Source: Dryomyza anilis
Taxonomy: Eukaryota; Arthropoda; Insecta; Diptera; Dryomyzidae
Assembly (NCBI GenBank): GCA_951804985.1
Contig: OX638133.1
Span: 26,442,963-26,506,962 of the forward strand
DNA: 64,000 nt
Direction of reading: 5' to 3'
The translations under genes and the position numbers were made by a program. The notes beneath the pieces are model-generated. The model worked only from the letters and a program-made list of their open reading frames with translations, made no database searches and was not told the DNA's origin. Shown piece by piece: positions 11,579-23,159 of this stretch; positions within the stretch are counted from its first letter, which is position 1; each line of letters begins with the position of its first letter.

Positions 11579-12347
11579 AATTCTTCCTCGATACCATTGA
11601 CAAGACAATTTGTGCAGAGATAATACTTTTCCGGGACGAATATTTACAAAGACATTTTTTCTCCAACACAAACTTTCCCCAAGAAAATGCTTCCCCATAC
11701 AATTCTTTTCAAAAGATAATTTTTCCCCAAGATAGTTCTCTTTAAAACAATTCTTACTCGAGACAACTCGTTGCCAATGTCAATTCATACCCACGACAAT
11801 ATTTCCTGGGCAGTTTTCCTTGAATAAATATTGAATGAAAGAGAATTCTTCATTATTTCTGAGTCAATTCTTCCCAATTCTATTGACAAGACAATTCTGT
11901 CAGCTATAATTCCAAGAAAAAATTACCCTAAGACAATTCTTTCCAAAGAAAATTTTTCATTGACACAATTCCCTCCCAATGACAATTAATAAAAAAACAA
12001 TTTTTCCTTATTCAAGTTATACTATGTCCATTCTTCCCCCAAAATAATTCAATCTCAATACACATTTTTCCAAGAAAATTCTCTCCAAGTCAAATTTTCG
12101 ATTTTTTCTATTTCGATCAACTTCTATCAACATTCAAATATTGCTAGAGACAGTTCCCTCAAGACATACGATTGTCCCCAAAAATAATTCTTCCTTAATT
12201 CTTCTTAATTCAATCAAAATATTTATTTTTCGGTCATTTTTTACCGTACTTCTCAGTTCTCAAGTAGTTTTTGTATTTTATTTCTTATATAATGCTTTCT
12301 CGACATGCATAAATTAGTAAAATGTTTTCTAATATGTTTATTTATGA

Positions 12348-13412
12348 CTAGCTAGACCCGTACACGACTCGTGCAAAGATTTTGTGAATGCAAGGTTATG
12401 GAGCAATTTTATTATTATAAATAACATTTTTATTATTTATATCAGGGACCCGTGGACGTATTTTTTATTGGTTTTATAAATGTAGTAACCAAAACCAAAC
12501 TAATTCTCCGCTAAAACAACTTTTCTCAATTCTTTCTCAGACTGTGCTTCCCCGTAGAATTCTTCCCAGTAGAATTCTTTCCCGTAGAATTCTTTCCCGT
12601 ATTTTTTTTCTAGTAGAAGTTTTAGTGTGGTTAGTTTTAGTGTGGTGAGTTAGTGTGGTGAGTTTTAGTGTGGTGAATTTTAGTGTGCTGAATTTGAGTG
12701 TGGTGAAATTGAGTGTGGTGAATTTGAGTGTGGTGAGTTTTAGTGTGGTGAACATTAGTGTGGTGATTTTTTTGTGGTGAGTTTTAGTGTGGTGAGTTTT
12801 AGTGTGGTGAATTTTAGTGTGGTGAATTTTAATATGGTGAGTTTCAATGTGGTGAGTTTTAGTGTGGTGAGTTTTAGTGTGGTGAATTTGAGTGTGGTGA
12901 ATTTTAGTGTGGTGAATTTTAGTGTGGTGAATTTTAGTGTGGTGAGTTTAAGTGTGGTGAATTTGAGTGTGTTGAGTTTTAGTGTGATGAGTTTTAGTGT
13001 AGTGAATTTTAGTGTGGTTGATTTTGTTTTTGTTTTCTATCCTTTTTTTATTTTTCTGTTGTTTTTGAGTTATTGCTTAAGTTTTGTGTTTTTACTTTTG
13101 TTTTTGCTTTTGTTTTAGTGTTTTTGCTTTTGAATTTTTTTTTGTATATGTATATTTTTTCATTTTCTTAGCTTGTGTATGTGCCGAGTTATGTCGTTTT
13201 GAAAGTTTAGATTGTATGGGAGGTGCCACGCCCCTTTGTCCAATCCTGCCCATATATAGCCTATGACACCCTCCGGACTCCATAGTATCCTGGTGCAAAA
13301 TTTCAGTTAAATCGGTTTAGCGGTTTAGACGTGATGCTGGAACAAACAGAGAGACAAACAGACAGACCGACAGACTGACAGACGGACCAAGAGTTTTATA
13401 TATATAGATTAC
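12348..13412 (+). mobile_element. Helentron-like non-autonomous element with internal minisatellite
   Basis: The head CTAGCTAGACCCGTACACGA with CTCGTGCAAAG resembles heads of Helitron/Helentron-derived insect repeats. The tail has AAATTTCAGTTAAATCGG, a GACAGAC microsatellite and TTTATATATATAGATTA. A 15-bp minisatellite lies inside. A partial inverted copy of the head and minisatellite occurs at 34795-35190. The family assignment is from general resemblance, and the ends may be off by a few bases. Confidence 0.6.
12600..13020 (+). repeat. 15-bp minisatellite, unit GAGTTTTAGTGTGGT
   Basis: About 28 copies with A/G alternation in GAATTT/GAGTTT. It keeps an open frame of valine/serine-rich repeats because 15 is a multiple of three. 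The open frame is therefore not evidence of a gene. It is preceded by several AGAATTCTTCCCGT repeats. Confidence 0.9.
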
Positions 13413-13669
13413 AACTTTTATTAATAAAAAGTAATATTTATTACAAATATATTTAAAAAAAAATTGTTTGAAAACAAAATTTTTTTGAACACATTTTTTT
13501 CGATTTTTTTTTAAACAATTTTTTTATTCGATAATTTTTAAAATTTTTTTTTTTTCGAAATATATTTTTTTTTATATTTTTTTTTTAATTTTTTTTCTAT
13601 TATTTTAAAATAAAATTTAAGCAACAACACTATATTTCGAATTTTTTATAAAAAAAATTAATTCTAATT

Positions 13670-13922
13670 TGAAAAATTCATAAAAAAATATTATATTCAT
13701 ATATATTATGAACAAATTCATAAATATGACGAATCAAATTCATTTTATTGAATATTTCGTTCTTCATTATGATGTTCGATAGTACGAATAATTTCATATA
13801 TATATTGAATGTATACATCAATAATGAACGGTGGTTTCAATATGACATATCTGGTAGTTGGTGAAAAAATTCATAATATTTATGAATAAATTCATTATAT
13901 TGATGAATTTTTTTTCTGTGCT
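13670..13922. mobile_element. MITE-like repeat, CACAG-A(n)-TTCATCAAT family (copy a)
   Basis: It ends with TTGATGAATTTTTTTTCTGTG, the reverse complement of the start of the copy at 17201 apart from run length, and holds many TTCAT/ATGAA words in both orientations. The left end is indistinct and merges with homopolymer-rich DNA at 13413-13660, in which nothing else is seen. Confidence 0.5.
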
Positions 13923-16900
13923 GATATCTTAGTTTTAATGAATTTTTTCGATAAGAATTTTAATTAATTTTATAAAAACATTAAAATAACTACGTCGTTA
14001 TCAAATATTTTGCTCTTGTTTTTAAATTCTAAATTAAAATCAGTTTTTAAATCCCATACTAATTAAAGTTTCGTTTTCTATTTTTGAATCGTTATTATTG
14101 AATCATGATTGGAAACTTTTTATTGAATTTTATCTCTTCTTTGTCCGACCAGAAATAGGAGCAACATGATTTAACCAAGAAAATGAATTTCTTTATAGGG
14201 TTAACTTCTACTAAAGCATTTCTAATATATAAGTTTTAAAATTTGAACACCATTTAGTGCCAACAACGCGTTGTCAGTTATTTTCCCCTGTAACCATTTA
14301 AGAAGACCTCAATGCTATTTGTCTCCCTGCATGCCAAGTCTATCAGTGCTAATTATGAGTTAGGCAACCAAGGCCGCAAAAGATGAGAATGACTTCCAAG
14401 AATGCGCCTAATTAACTCGTTCATAAATAACATTAGTCAGGACAGTAGCATCATCCAGAGTCAAAGACACAGGCAGTATTGAATTTTGAGAAAATAAAAA
14501 TATATCACAAAAAAAAATAAGAAAGTACTAAGAAATTAGGAAAAAAAGTATTTAAGTACGATGTATTGTATTTCAAATTCTAAGAGATACCATACAATTT
14601 TTTATCAATTAAATGAGAGAAAATGTTCCCAAAATAGATCCACAACAAAATGATACAAAAGTTAAACAATTGCAATCGTACTTTTCTATACCAAAAACCA
14701 AAAGATATTGAAATCCTTAAAAGGTACCATACACTTTTTTCGAAAAAAAGAAATGCTTAAAACAGATTGTTTAATGTTCCTACTTTATGTGTACGTACTC
14801 AAAAATACTAAAATTGTACTAAGTTATAAACTACCGATATTTCGTATGTTCAGTATTAAAAATGTACTAAAATTATTACGAAAGCTACTAACTTCTACAA
14901 CTCTGTTCATAGTACCTAAAAGCGTAGGCAATAACAGAAAAAAAGCTTGTGGGAGGAGTTGTAAAAGTGGAAAAAACCAAAGTACGCAAAAAAGAAAAAT
15001 TAAAGAAAATGTCTGCTAAATGCGAATACGGGCGAATGCTGCCACATAGTCGAAGGCGCAACAGCGACTTAATGCCATGAATAATGATGACGGCGAACAT
15101 AAATATGTCTGAAGCATAGTTGATGGTGGGGCTTAACGAAAACACACTCACACACAAACACAACCATATATACTATAGCCATGTGTCAGGCAAGGCTTAA
15201 AAGGTAGGTGGCAAAATGCCTGCGTTGCGACGATTAATCGTTGCATTTGTCTGCCACATAAACGAGTAACCATTTAAAAAAGGGGGATAGTGTTGCATTG
15301 AATATTTAAAATTCCGTTAAATCGTTAAAAAAATATGAAATACATTAGATAAACTTTGCATTAGTATATAGATGGAAAATATATGTTTGAATGTAATTAA
15401 AAATATATTCAAAATTACCATTTATATTTAATAATTATATTACGAATGAAATGTAATTACATTTTAATTGGAATTGATTATATTTTTGACCAGGTTGTAA
15501 TAATTATTATGGTGTGTAAATATAATCATATTGTAAAGCAGTAAATTTAACATTATTATGTTTAAAAACAAAACGTTACTTTTTAATAGTATTTCATTAA
15601 ATTTATGCTTGGTCGTTTAAATAGCTGGAACAATAACATGTTTCTCTGTAATAATATTTATATTAGGTTGTTTCAAAAAGGATTTACTGTTGAAATTATA
15701 AATATTTCGGTTCAAATAATCTTAGATTAACAGAACGTAAGCATAATTATGATTCTACAGATATGAACACACACCATTTTAAGGAGAAATAACAAAATGA
15801 TACCGTGGATTCGAACAAATATAATGTTATTTAAAGCTCTTTGCAATATGTTCCACTCTCATTACAACCCTGTTCATAAAAAATGTATCTGACATTTATA
15901 ATTATGTTAATATAAAGCTCTAAACATATATGTAATTCCTGCAAAAAAATGTCTGGGAAAGTATTTTGGGAAATCATTAAATTTAATATATATTTTAAAT
16001 AGTTTAAAATAAGCGGAATGAATTTATAAAATACAAAAAAAACCTTTCTCAAGACTATTATTATTTTTTAACAACGACATTCATTATAAAACGTTTAAGT
16101 GAGTTTTGTGTTCATCGAATAACATTTATCTTTAAAATGACACTCAAAGCAGATCAAACCTTGACCAAACATTTAAAAATCAAAAAGCCTATTTTTCTAT
16201 TCTCCAGTTTTTCTTATTTATACTTCTTAAATTTATAATTTTTCACTTTAATTATACAATTTATAATTTCAGTTCACGGAACCACATTTACATTGATTTC
16301 TTTTAGTTTTATTTGTTTTTTTTTTACATTTTAAGTACTTTAAATAGTTTTTTTTTTTACAGTATGAACCAACTTTAATCATTTCTCCACAATTTTTTAC
16401 TCCAATTTCTCTAGTATTTTTCTTTTTTTATTCTCTGCCTTTAGCTTATTTCCACGGAAATCTACAGTCCGGTCGGCGCTGTTGGCGATTTCTCTAATTT
16501 CAGTACAAAATGAGCTGCTTTGAATGCGTGAACAACTATTTTAAAATGTATTAAATTGCTATGGGGTCTGCTGCAATGAGTGCAGTGAGCAAAACGAACA
16601 GTCAGCAAATTTCAAATGTTTGGGAAATGTCCAGGAAATGCAGCTATTTAGTTGGATGTTTCAGTGAAGTATAGAAAAAGAAAAAAAAATAACAACTAAT
16701 CGACGTTAGTGCTCAAATTCCAAGTAAAATAAAAATCCTCAAGCATGTTAAAAAATTTATTAGAAATATCTAAAAAAATAAAATTGGTTGTTGTAAAATG
16801 CATTAGTCTGAGTTTAGAAGGAGCTAAAAATTAAAAACTATGAATTTTCAAAAGTATTTTATAGAATTTTCAATTTTTTGTGTTATTTTTCAAAAGTGGT

Positions 16901-17200
16901 ACTCAAAATAATTTGTTCTGAAATAGGTTTTAGGAAATAACTTTTTCTTTCGTTTTTATGATTTTTGAAAGAATTGAGAAAAGAATATATTACTGAATAC
17001 ATTTTATAATATACTTGGAAGTATCAGAATATGGAAGTAAAAAAAGAACCTGCAAAATTGTTTAGTAAGCATTAACAAAAAAATGTTGCAATATACATGA
17101 ATAACATTTTCACGAAAACCAGAAGGATGGTGGTCATTTTAAAAAATCATCTTCACTTTTAATTTTTCCATATAAAATGTACTCATTTTCTGATGCTATA
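13923..17200. other. AT-rich non-coding DNA, partly single-copy
   Basis: GC-richer, non-repetitive stretches occur at about 14250-14480, 15005-15260 and 16440-16640. They carry TAATTA- and CACGCC-type words but no supported exon. The 103-codon plus frame near 14708 has no codon character. A short mariner-end-like word (TTAGGTTGTTTCAAAAAGG) lies near 15664 without a partner. Confidence 0.4.
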
Positions 17201-17440
17201 CACAGAAAAAAATTCATCAATACGATGTATTTATTCATAAATATAATGAATTTTTCTACCAACTACCAGATTCATCATATTGATACCACCATACATTAAA
17301 TGATATTTTGATGAATGCTATAGAACATCATAGTGAAGAACGAAATAATCAGTACATTGAATTTGAATCGCCATATTGATAAATATAATCATAATATTTA
17401 TGTATAAAATTTTATTTTTTATGAATTTTGATGTAAAATA
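17201..17440. mobile_element. MITE-like repeat, TTCATCAAT family (copy b)
   Basis: It starts CACAGAAAAAAATTCATCAA. It contains CCAACTACCAGATTCATCA, GATACCACCATACATTAAATG and GAAGAACGAAATAATCA-like words that recur, inverted, in copy a. The right end is indistinct. Confidence 0.5.
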
Positions 17441-17741
17441 TTTTTTTTAACAAATAATTGGAAAAAAGATGTCCTTAAAAGATGTTGTTGGAAAATTTGT
17501 TCCTTAAAAAATAAAAATTTCAAAAAAAAAAATTGCAGAAAAAAATTGTTTACAAAAAAAAAAAAATGTCTGAAAAATTTATTTCAAAATTTTTTTTTTT
17601 CTGAAAAAAAAAAAAAAATTTTTCAAAAAATAATTTTGTCTGAATAATTTATTTCATAAAAAAAAATTCTAAAATTTTTTTTTTTAATGCATTTTTTACA
17701 ACTTTTAGTGTAGAAAAAAAAAATTTTTTTCTATGAAATTA

Positions 17742-18196
17742 GAAAATTATTTTGTAAAATATGATGCAATCAAAATTCTATCTTGAAATTTTGCATGAAC
17801 ATTAACAATAAATTGACGAAAATTTAGGATTTTTTTCAGAATTTTAAAAAGGGTCCTTTTTAAGGACCACAATTTTGAAGTGCAAGGATAATGACCACGG
17901 GCCACATGTTACCGTTTGGAAATTACAACTTAATTTTTCTAAAAGCTTGTTCTATTAGCTTTAAAACGAGCCATTAACGGAGTTTCTAGCCTTTCTAGTT
18001 CAAGAGATATTTAAATATGAACAACAGTACAAAAGTGATTTTTGGCACTTTTTTCCAACTTTGAGCCACTGTATCTCTGTAAGTAGTGGTCGGAAAAAAT
18101 AAAAAAAAAATGTTTAGTGCATGTCTCGATACCCTTTATCAGTTGAAATTGAAGAAGGTGAGTTCCAACCGCTGGTCGATTTGGTGTGGAATGGCC
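17742..18196 (-). mobile_element. Truncated copy of the GGGCCATTCCACACC element
   Basis: It matches the element at 42079-42698 in opposite orientation for its inner part, including GCCACTGTATCTCT and the GTTACCGTTTGGAAATTACA region. It keeps one terminal repeat (TCGATTTGGTGTGGAATGGC), which ends near 18196. The other terminus is missing. Confidence 0.7.
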
Positions 18197-18359
18197 CATA
18201 TATAACTTTTTAATAATAAAAAGTTGTAATTATTAATAAATATATTAGAATACATTTTTCTAATATATGCATTATATAAGAAATTACATACATGAAATAC
18301 TTGAGAACTGAGAAGTAAGGCAAAAAATTAACGACAAAAAATATTTTTATTGAAATTTG

Positions 18360-18628
18360 GTTTAACGAACAGCATTCTTCAATATGAAGAACATATATGT
18401 TGTATTTTATGTTTTTGTTCATTAATATGATGAACCGTATTCTTCACATACAGTTCATCCTATTGAAGAAAACTTTTTCGACAATTACCAAGCGTTCATC
18501 ATATTTATGATCGCATTCATAACATTGATTTCGTTAGTCATTAATATTATGAATGGTACTTCAATACAATGAAGCATGGTTTGAAGAACGAAATTCATCA
18601 ATATGATGTACATTGTTTTTCTGTGTAG
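18360..18628. mobile_element. MITE-like repeat, TTCATCAAT family (copy c)
   Basis: It holds ATTAATATGATGAAC, GAACGAAATTCATCAATATG and a TTTTTCTGTG terminus shared with copies a and b. The left limit is arbitrary. Confidence 0.45.
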
Positions 18629-18989
18629 CTTCTATGTATTACGTTTTGGTTCTACTTTTGCTTTGACGAAACAGAAGACTTTCGAACAATTCTAAACAAA
18701 AATCATATCCAAATACAAATCATATATATAAATCTAGAATATTATAAATTGTTCCTGAATCACTTCTTTCGAACCGAAATCTTTAATAGGAATTAGAAAG
18801 CTCTAATGGGAGAATCTTTTATATAACTAGTAAAATAAATGAGTAATAAAAGTATTTTAAAATTAAGTTCATAAAAAACTATTTATTTACATGTAATAAT
18901 AATATTATAATTACCATTATAAGAATGTCATATGAAAAACACTTCCGAATTTCCCTGTATTTAAATTTTAATCATTCAAATCAGCTTTT

Positions 18990-19410
18990 CCCTAGTAGAA
19001 ATTTACCCGTCGGGAAATGATCGGGTTTACGTTGGGTAAGCCCTATTAGAGAAAATATGATCATTGCCCTTGCATGCCCTTATCATGCTTACCATAGCAG
19101 GATTTCCATTATCTAAACAGTCAATGTTCCCGATCATAGCTACATTACTTGTTCCTCATAACGAAATTAGCATCAGTCAATGATCGAGTTTAATGAGAGA
19201 AACCCTATTATGCTCGGGCTCAGACAAGGCAATTGCCGGGTAAATATTAAAATGGGGAATTGCCCGATCAGTACATAATCATGGCCTGAGGTCAATACAT
19301 GATCCGGACACTGCGTTATAAGGACATTATGGGCCTCGTCATATCCCGATCATCTCAAATAATGACATGATCACTTCATGATCATGGCCCTACCAAAATT
19401 TCTACTAGGG
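18990..19410. mobile_element. Non-autonomous DNA transposon with 15-bp terminal inverted repeats
   Basis: Perfect inverted termini CCCTAGTAGAAATTT (18990-19004) and its complement (19396-19410). TTTT lies on both outer sides, which may be a 4-bp target duplication. The 421-bp interior has no open frame and is strikingly rich in TGATCA/ATGATC words. The superfamily is not decided by these features. Confidence 0.8.
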
Positions 19411-21410
19411 TTTTACAAAAACTTTCTCAAACACTCATAGAGGAAACACACACGATATATTCCTTAAAACACAGAAAATACAAAAATAAAATCTTTCTTT
19501 AAACAAAGAATTTTGAGAATTCATTTAACTATGTTATTCGTATAATAAATTTCGGACTTGTTAAAATAATTTTTGAAGCTTATTTCTTTGATGAATTTAC
19601 AATAACAAAACAACAAAAAAAATTCATCAATATGAAAAACAGTCGAATAATGATGAACTGATTACTGATTGTACTAAATAAATTTATCATTAGTGAATAA
19701 AGTCCTAATTGTAAAAGCCTAGTTGTTATGAATAAATTCCTAATTTTAATGAAAAAATTCTTTGGTCTAATGATTCAATTCCTCGTTATAATAAATAAAT
19801 ACCGTATCTTAATGAATAAATTTCTCATTGTTATGACTAAAATTACAATTTGAAGAAACGGAATAAATATCTAATTGGAATAAATACATTTCTCATTGTA
19901 ATGAATAAAATTAAATTTCAAAAGAATTGTACATTATATGTATGTATGAATTATTCATCAATACTATGAATTTATTCATTAATTAATCATCATTAAGCAG
20001 ATTTTTCATTTTTTAATTGTGCGCATTCAATGCGTTCTTTGGAAACTTTTGTAGAAACGCAAAATCGAAAGAGTCTTTCGATTAATACACCATAACTGAC
20101 TTATTTAATAATTTATTCAAGGAATATATTTTTCATCAATATGATGAACAAATGTGTTGACTGAACACTTATTTGTGAAAAAATGATTCTTTAGAATAAT
20201 GAAATTACATCAAAATTATGAAAGTTTCCTTGAAATTATGAAAGATTCATCGAAATTATGAATTTGTTAATTAATATACAGACTTTTTCATCGAATGAAC
20301 AAAAGTTTATCATTTGGATTTTTATTTTGACTTTTTTTCGTATATTCATGAGTTCTATAAATGCACCTCGTATTTATTAGAAATGAATTTATAAATTGAC
20401 AAATTACTTTACAGACTTTTTTTTTGATTCAATGCTAAAAATAAAATACTCGACCGTATCATGAAAAAATATTGCCATGATAAACAAATTCTCGTAATAA
20501 AGTCGTATGGTAAAAAATATTACTACGAATAGTTTTCTCTAAAATACAATTTTTTCAATGGAATTAAATTTTATTTCAGTGAAAAATTGAATGTACTAAA
20601 GAAAATTATTCATTGATAAAATTAATTTTGATAGGACTGCTTATAACAAGAATATTTTTCGCACATAATAATAATAATTTTCGAAAAATATTTTACTTTA
20701 TTTCAAAGAATAAAGGTAAATTTAAGAAACAAACTTCTTAAATATTGATTTTTTAATACCATTGAAATTGCTCCAGCATTAATGTGAATAGTTTTGAATA
20801 GTACAAATAAAATATAAATGATATAATGAAAATAATAAAATATTAATAATAATAAAATTTAAAACACAACATAATATTAAATTATATAGAGTGATGAGCT
20901 ATGGCTCAGGGGTTGTTCTTGCTGCTATTCTTGCAGGGTAGGTCTTGATCTTGATATTGTTCTTGCATCGGAAGATAGTACTTGTTAATGTTTTTAACTT
21001 TTGCAAAAACAATAATCTGGTTTTTTACTCATCACTAATTCTATAATAAAAAAATTATAATTTTAAAAACTAAAAAAGATTTTAAAATACACTACTAAAT
21101 TTATAATAAAACTACTATTTTATTTTTCAGTTTTAAAAATGCAACAAAAATCTACGTTAGAAAAAAGAGAGCTACATTTCAAGCGGGACACGTGTTCTAA
21201 ATGCGGGAATTTTTTACGTCCTGTGTAGCGCCGACTTGCAGGATGTGTTGCCACAAATATTTAGTAGCAATAAAAGTGTAGCAAATGTAAAATGATATAT
21301 ACAAATTCTACTACTTTTTGTGATGCAGAATAATGTGTTGTTGCAGTAATAAAATGTAGAAGTGGTTTTAATTTTAATGGCGGCAAACATACTAAGTGCT
21401 AAAGGAGGAC
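19411..21410. other. AT-rich non-coding DNA
   Basis: Loose TTCATTGTAATGAATAAAT-like words at about 19650-19990 and 20100-20300 suggest old TTCAT-family repeats. A small CTTGATCTTG/GTTCTTGC cluster lies near 20900-20980. No exon is supported. Confidence 0.4.
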
Positions 21411-21800
21411 CTAGTTATGCACGTAAAATATAAATAGTAGCAGAAATAGTACTCAAAAATAGTAGTCAAAATAGTACTAAAAAGTTGAGTTAAAATTATG
21501 TAAAAATATAGCTTAAAGAATAAAAATAGAAAAAACAATGTTGTTAAAATAGTACTTTAAATAGTACTAAAAAAGTAGTAAAATAGTACTAAAAATAGTA
21601 GTAATAATAGTAGTACACAAAAAATAGTAGTCAAAATAGTACTAAATTTGTTTGTTAAAATTATGTAAAAATATAGCTTAAGGTATAAAAAAATGAAAAA
21701 CAATGTTGTAAAAATAGTACTTAAAAAAGTAATAAAAAAGTACTAAAAAAAGTACTAAAAAAGTACTAAAATAGTAGTAATAATAGTAGTAAAAAAGAAA
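21411..21800. repeat. Degenerate AAAATAGTA/TACTAAAAATAGT array
   Basis: AAATAGTACT and AATAGTAGT words recur every 10-20 bp. A block of about 150 bp (TAAAATTATGTAAAAATATAGC onwards) is present twice, near 21491 and 21656. It is reminiscent of the array at 44388-46215. Confidence 0.65.
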
Positions 21801-22253
21801 TGTAGTTTTATCTGAATAACTAATAAATTTGCAATTGCATATAAGTGTTAAAAGTAAATTCAATAAAATAGTAGCAAATGAATATTTTCAACTTTTATTT
21901 TTTGTGGTATAATTTCAAAAATATTCGCAATTTTCTATTAATATTATAAAAAAATACAAAATTAACCGAAAGTGTATTTAATGTTTTTGTTGTTATAAGT
22001 ATTGTTCTAGAGTCTATGATGTATGCGTGAGAATTAAAGCAAAACGGACGAAATACTTTTACAAAAAAAGGAAGAAATGTGATAAATAAGAAATATAAAT
22101 ACTACATAATGTAGTAGGTCGTTAATTAAGAGAAGTGACTCAACAAATAGAAAACTAAATTTACAAATACGAGACAAAAGAAAAACCAAAACCGGAAAAA
22201 ATCAAGAATACAAAAAGAGAAATTGACAAAGTCAAGACTCAACAATGGCGGAC

Positions 22254-22721
22254 CTGAGCTGCTCGAAATGTCTTGCGTGGGCACCGGCAATGCACCGCGT
22301 TGTTGTTGCAACTCCTGCTGCTGCAGCTGTACACCCAGTATGGGCATCGGCACCGGCGGCGGACGTACGCCACTGCGTCGACTCGCGATCGGCAGCGCAA
22401 GACCGCTCGTCTGCTGCGGCGGCAAGTGGCCGCCGCCTGGTCCTGTGTTGGAAAAACTGATGGTTGGTCCGCGTTCGGGATATTCGGGCACTGACATGAT
22501 GGCGATGTCAGGTGGTGCTGGCGGTGCAGATGTTGGCACGCCCGACACAGTGCCCGCTGAGCCGGTGTTGGTACCAGCTCCGGCGGCGGCAGCGGCTGCT
22601 GCGATGGCGGCCATGTCCGGTTTGCTGACGGCGTGGACGGATTTGTCGGCTGTAATATTGGCGGATTTGAGTTCGCCGGCTTGTTTGAGCACGCGATAAA
22701 TTTGATCGAGATCGGTGAATT
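22254..22721 (-). CDS. stac: stac-like exon, low-complexity Pro/Gln/Ala-rich region
   Basis: This is the longest exon. It is entered in phase 1 after a C-rich tract ending CACCACCAG, so the codon joined is GAA (Glu). It begins EFTDLDQIYRVLKQAGELKS, a likely helical segment. It then carries a poly-Ala run, a Pro/Ser stretch with EYPERGPTISFSNTGPGGG, a PxxP-rich segment (RPPPVPMP) that could bind SH3 domains, and a Gln-rich run (QLQQQELQQQR). The block is about 60% GC against roughly 25% around it. The 3' end is uncertain. I place the donor at CAG|GTCCGC because it keeps phase 1 and a length divisible by three, but the donor is weak, and open frame continues about 30 codons into AT-rich sequence. 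The SH3-coding exons expected downstream are not seen in the remaining 22 kb. Confidence 0.75.
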
Positions 22722-23159
22722 CTGGTGGTGGTGGTGACGGTGACGGTGACAGTGACGATGATGTTTGGTATAAGGACAGTGATGTTCGTGACGGTGATAG
22801 GTGTTGATGGTTGGTAGTGGGTATTACATTTTTTTGGGGGTTTTGTTGCGAATTATTTTCGAATTTGGATTGTTGTCGAATTTTGCGAATTTTTGTAACG
22901 AGCAGGGTGCGGAAAAGGTATAAAAAGGAAACATATTTTTTAAAATTTTGATATATATTCAATACTGGTTTGTAGACCGCTTTGGCGGGTCAAGGGGATT
23001 TAGGTTGGATAAGGCGTTTAGTTAAGTTGAAGGTATTATTTTATTTGATGGAAGAACTTGAAGCCGCATTTTCAGGTGCAGCTGATTTTATTTTAGTTAT
23101 TAGTTTAAAATATATTGAATATTAAAATTTTTTAATATAAATAATATTTTAACCAAACA

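Larger units (their letters stand above)
10015..12205. repeat. Degenerate 15-bp minisatellite, unit near AAGACAATTCTTTCC
   Basis: The words GACAATTCTTTCC, GACAATTTTTCC and GAGACAATTCTT recur roughly every 15 or 30 bp over more than 2 kb. The array is interrupted by a block at about 10190-10560 that contains a long hairpin, and by a SINE at 11266-11578. Confidence 0.75.

Noticed and set aside
12774..13118. Val/Ser-rich 114-codon frame
   Set aside because: Translation of the 15-bp minisatellite followed by T-rich DNA.
15662..15690. Mariner transposon end
   Set aside because: One short end-like word, with no opposite terminus and no transposase remnant.
22223..22699. 158-codon plus-strand frame opposite the 22 kb exon
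   Set aside because: It is the mirror of a GC-rich exon. The minus strand has the splice sites and matching phase.
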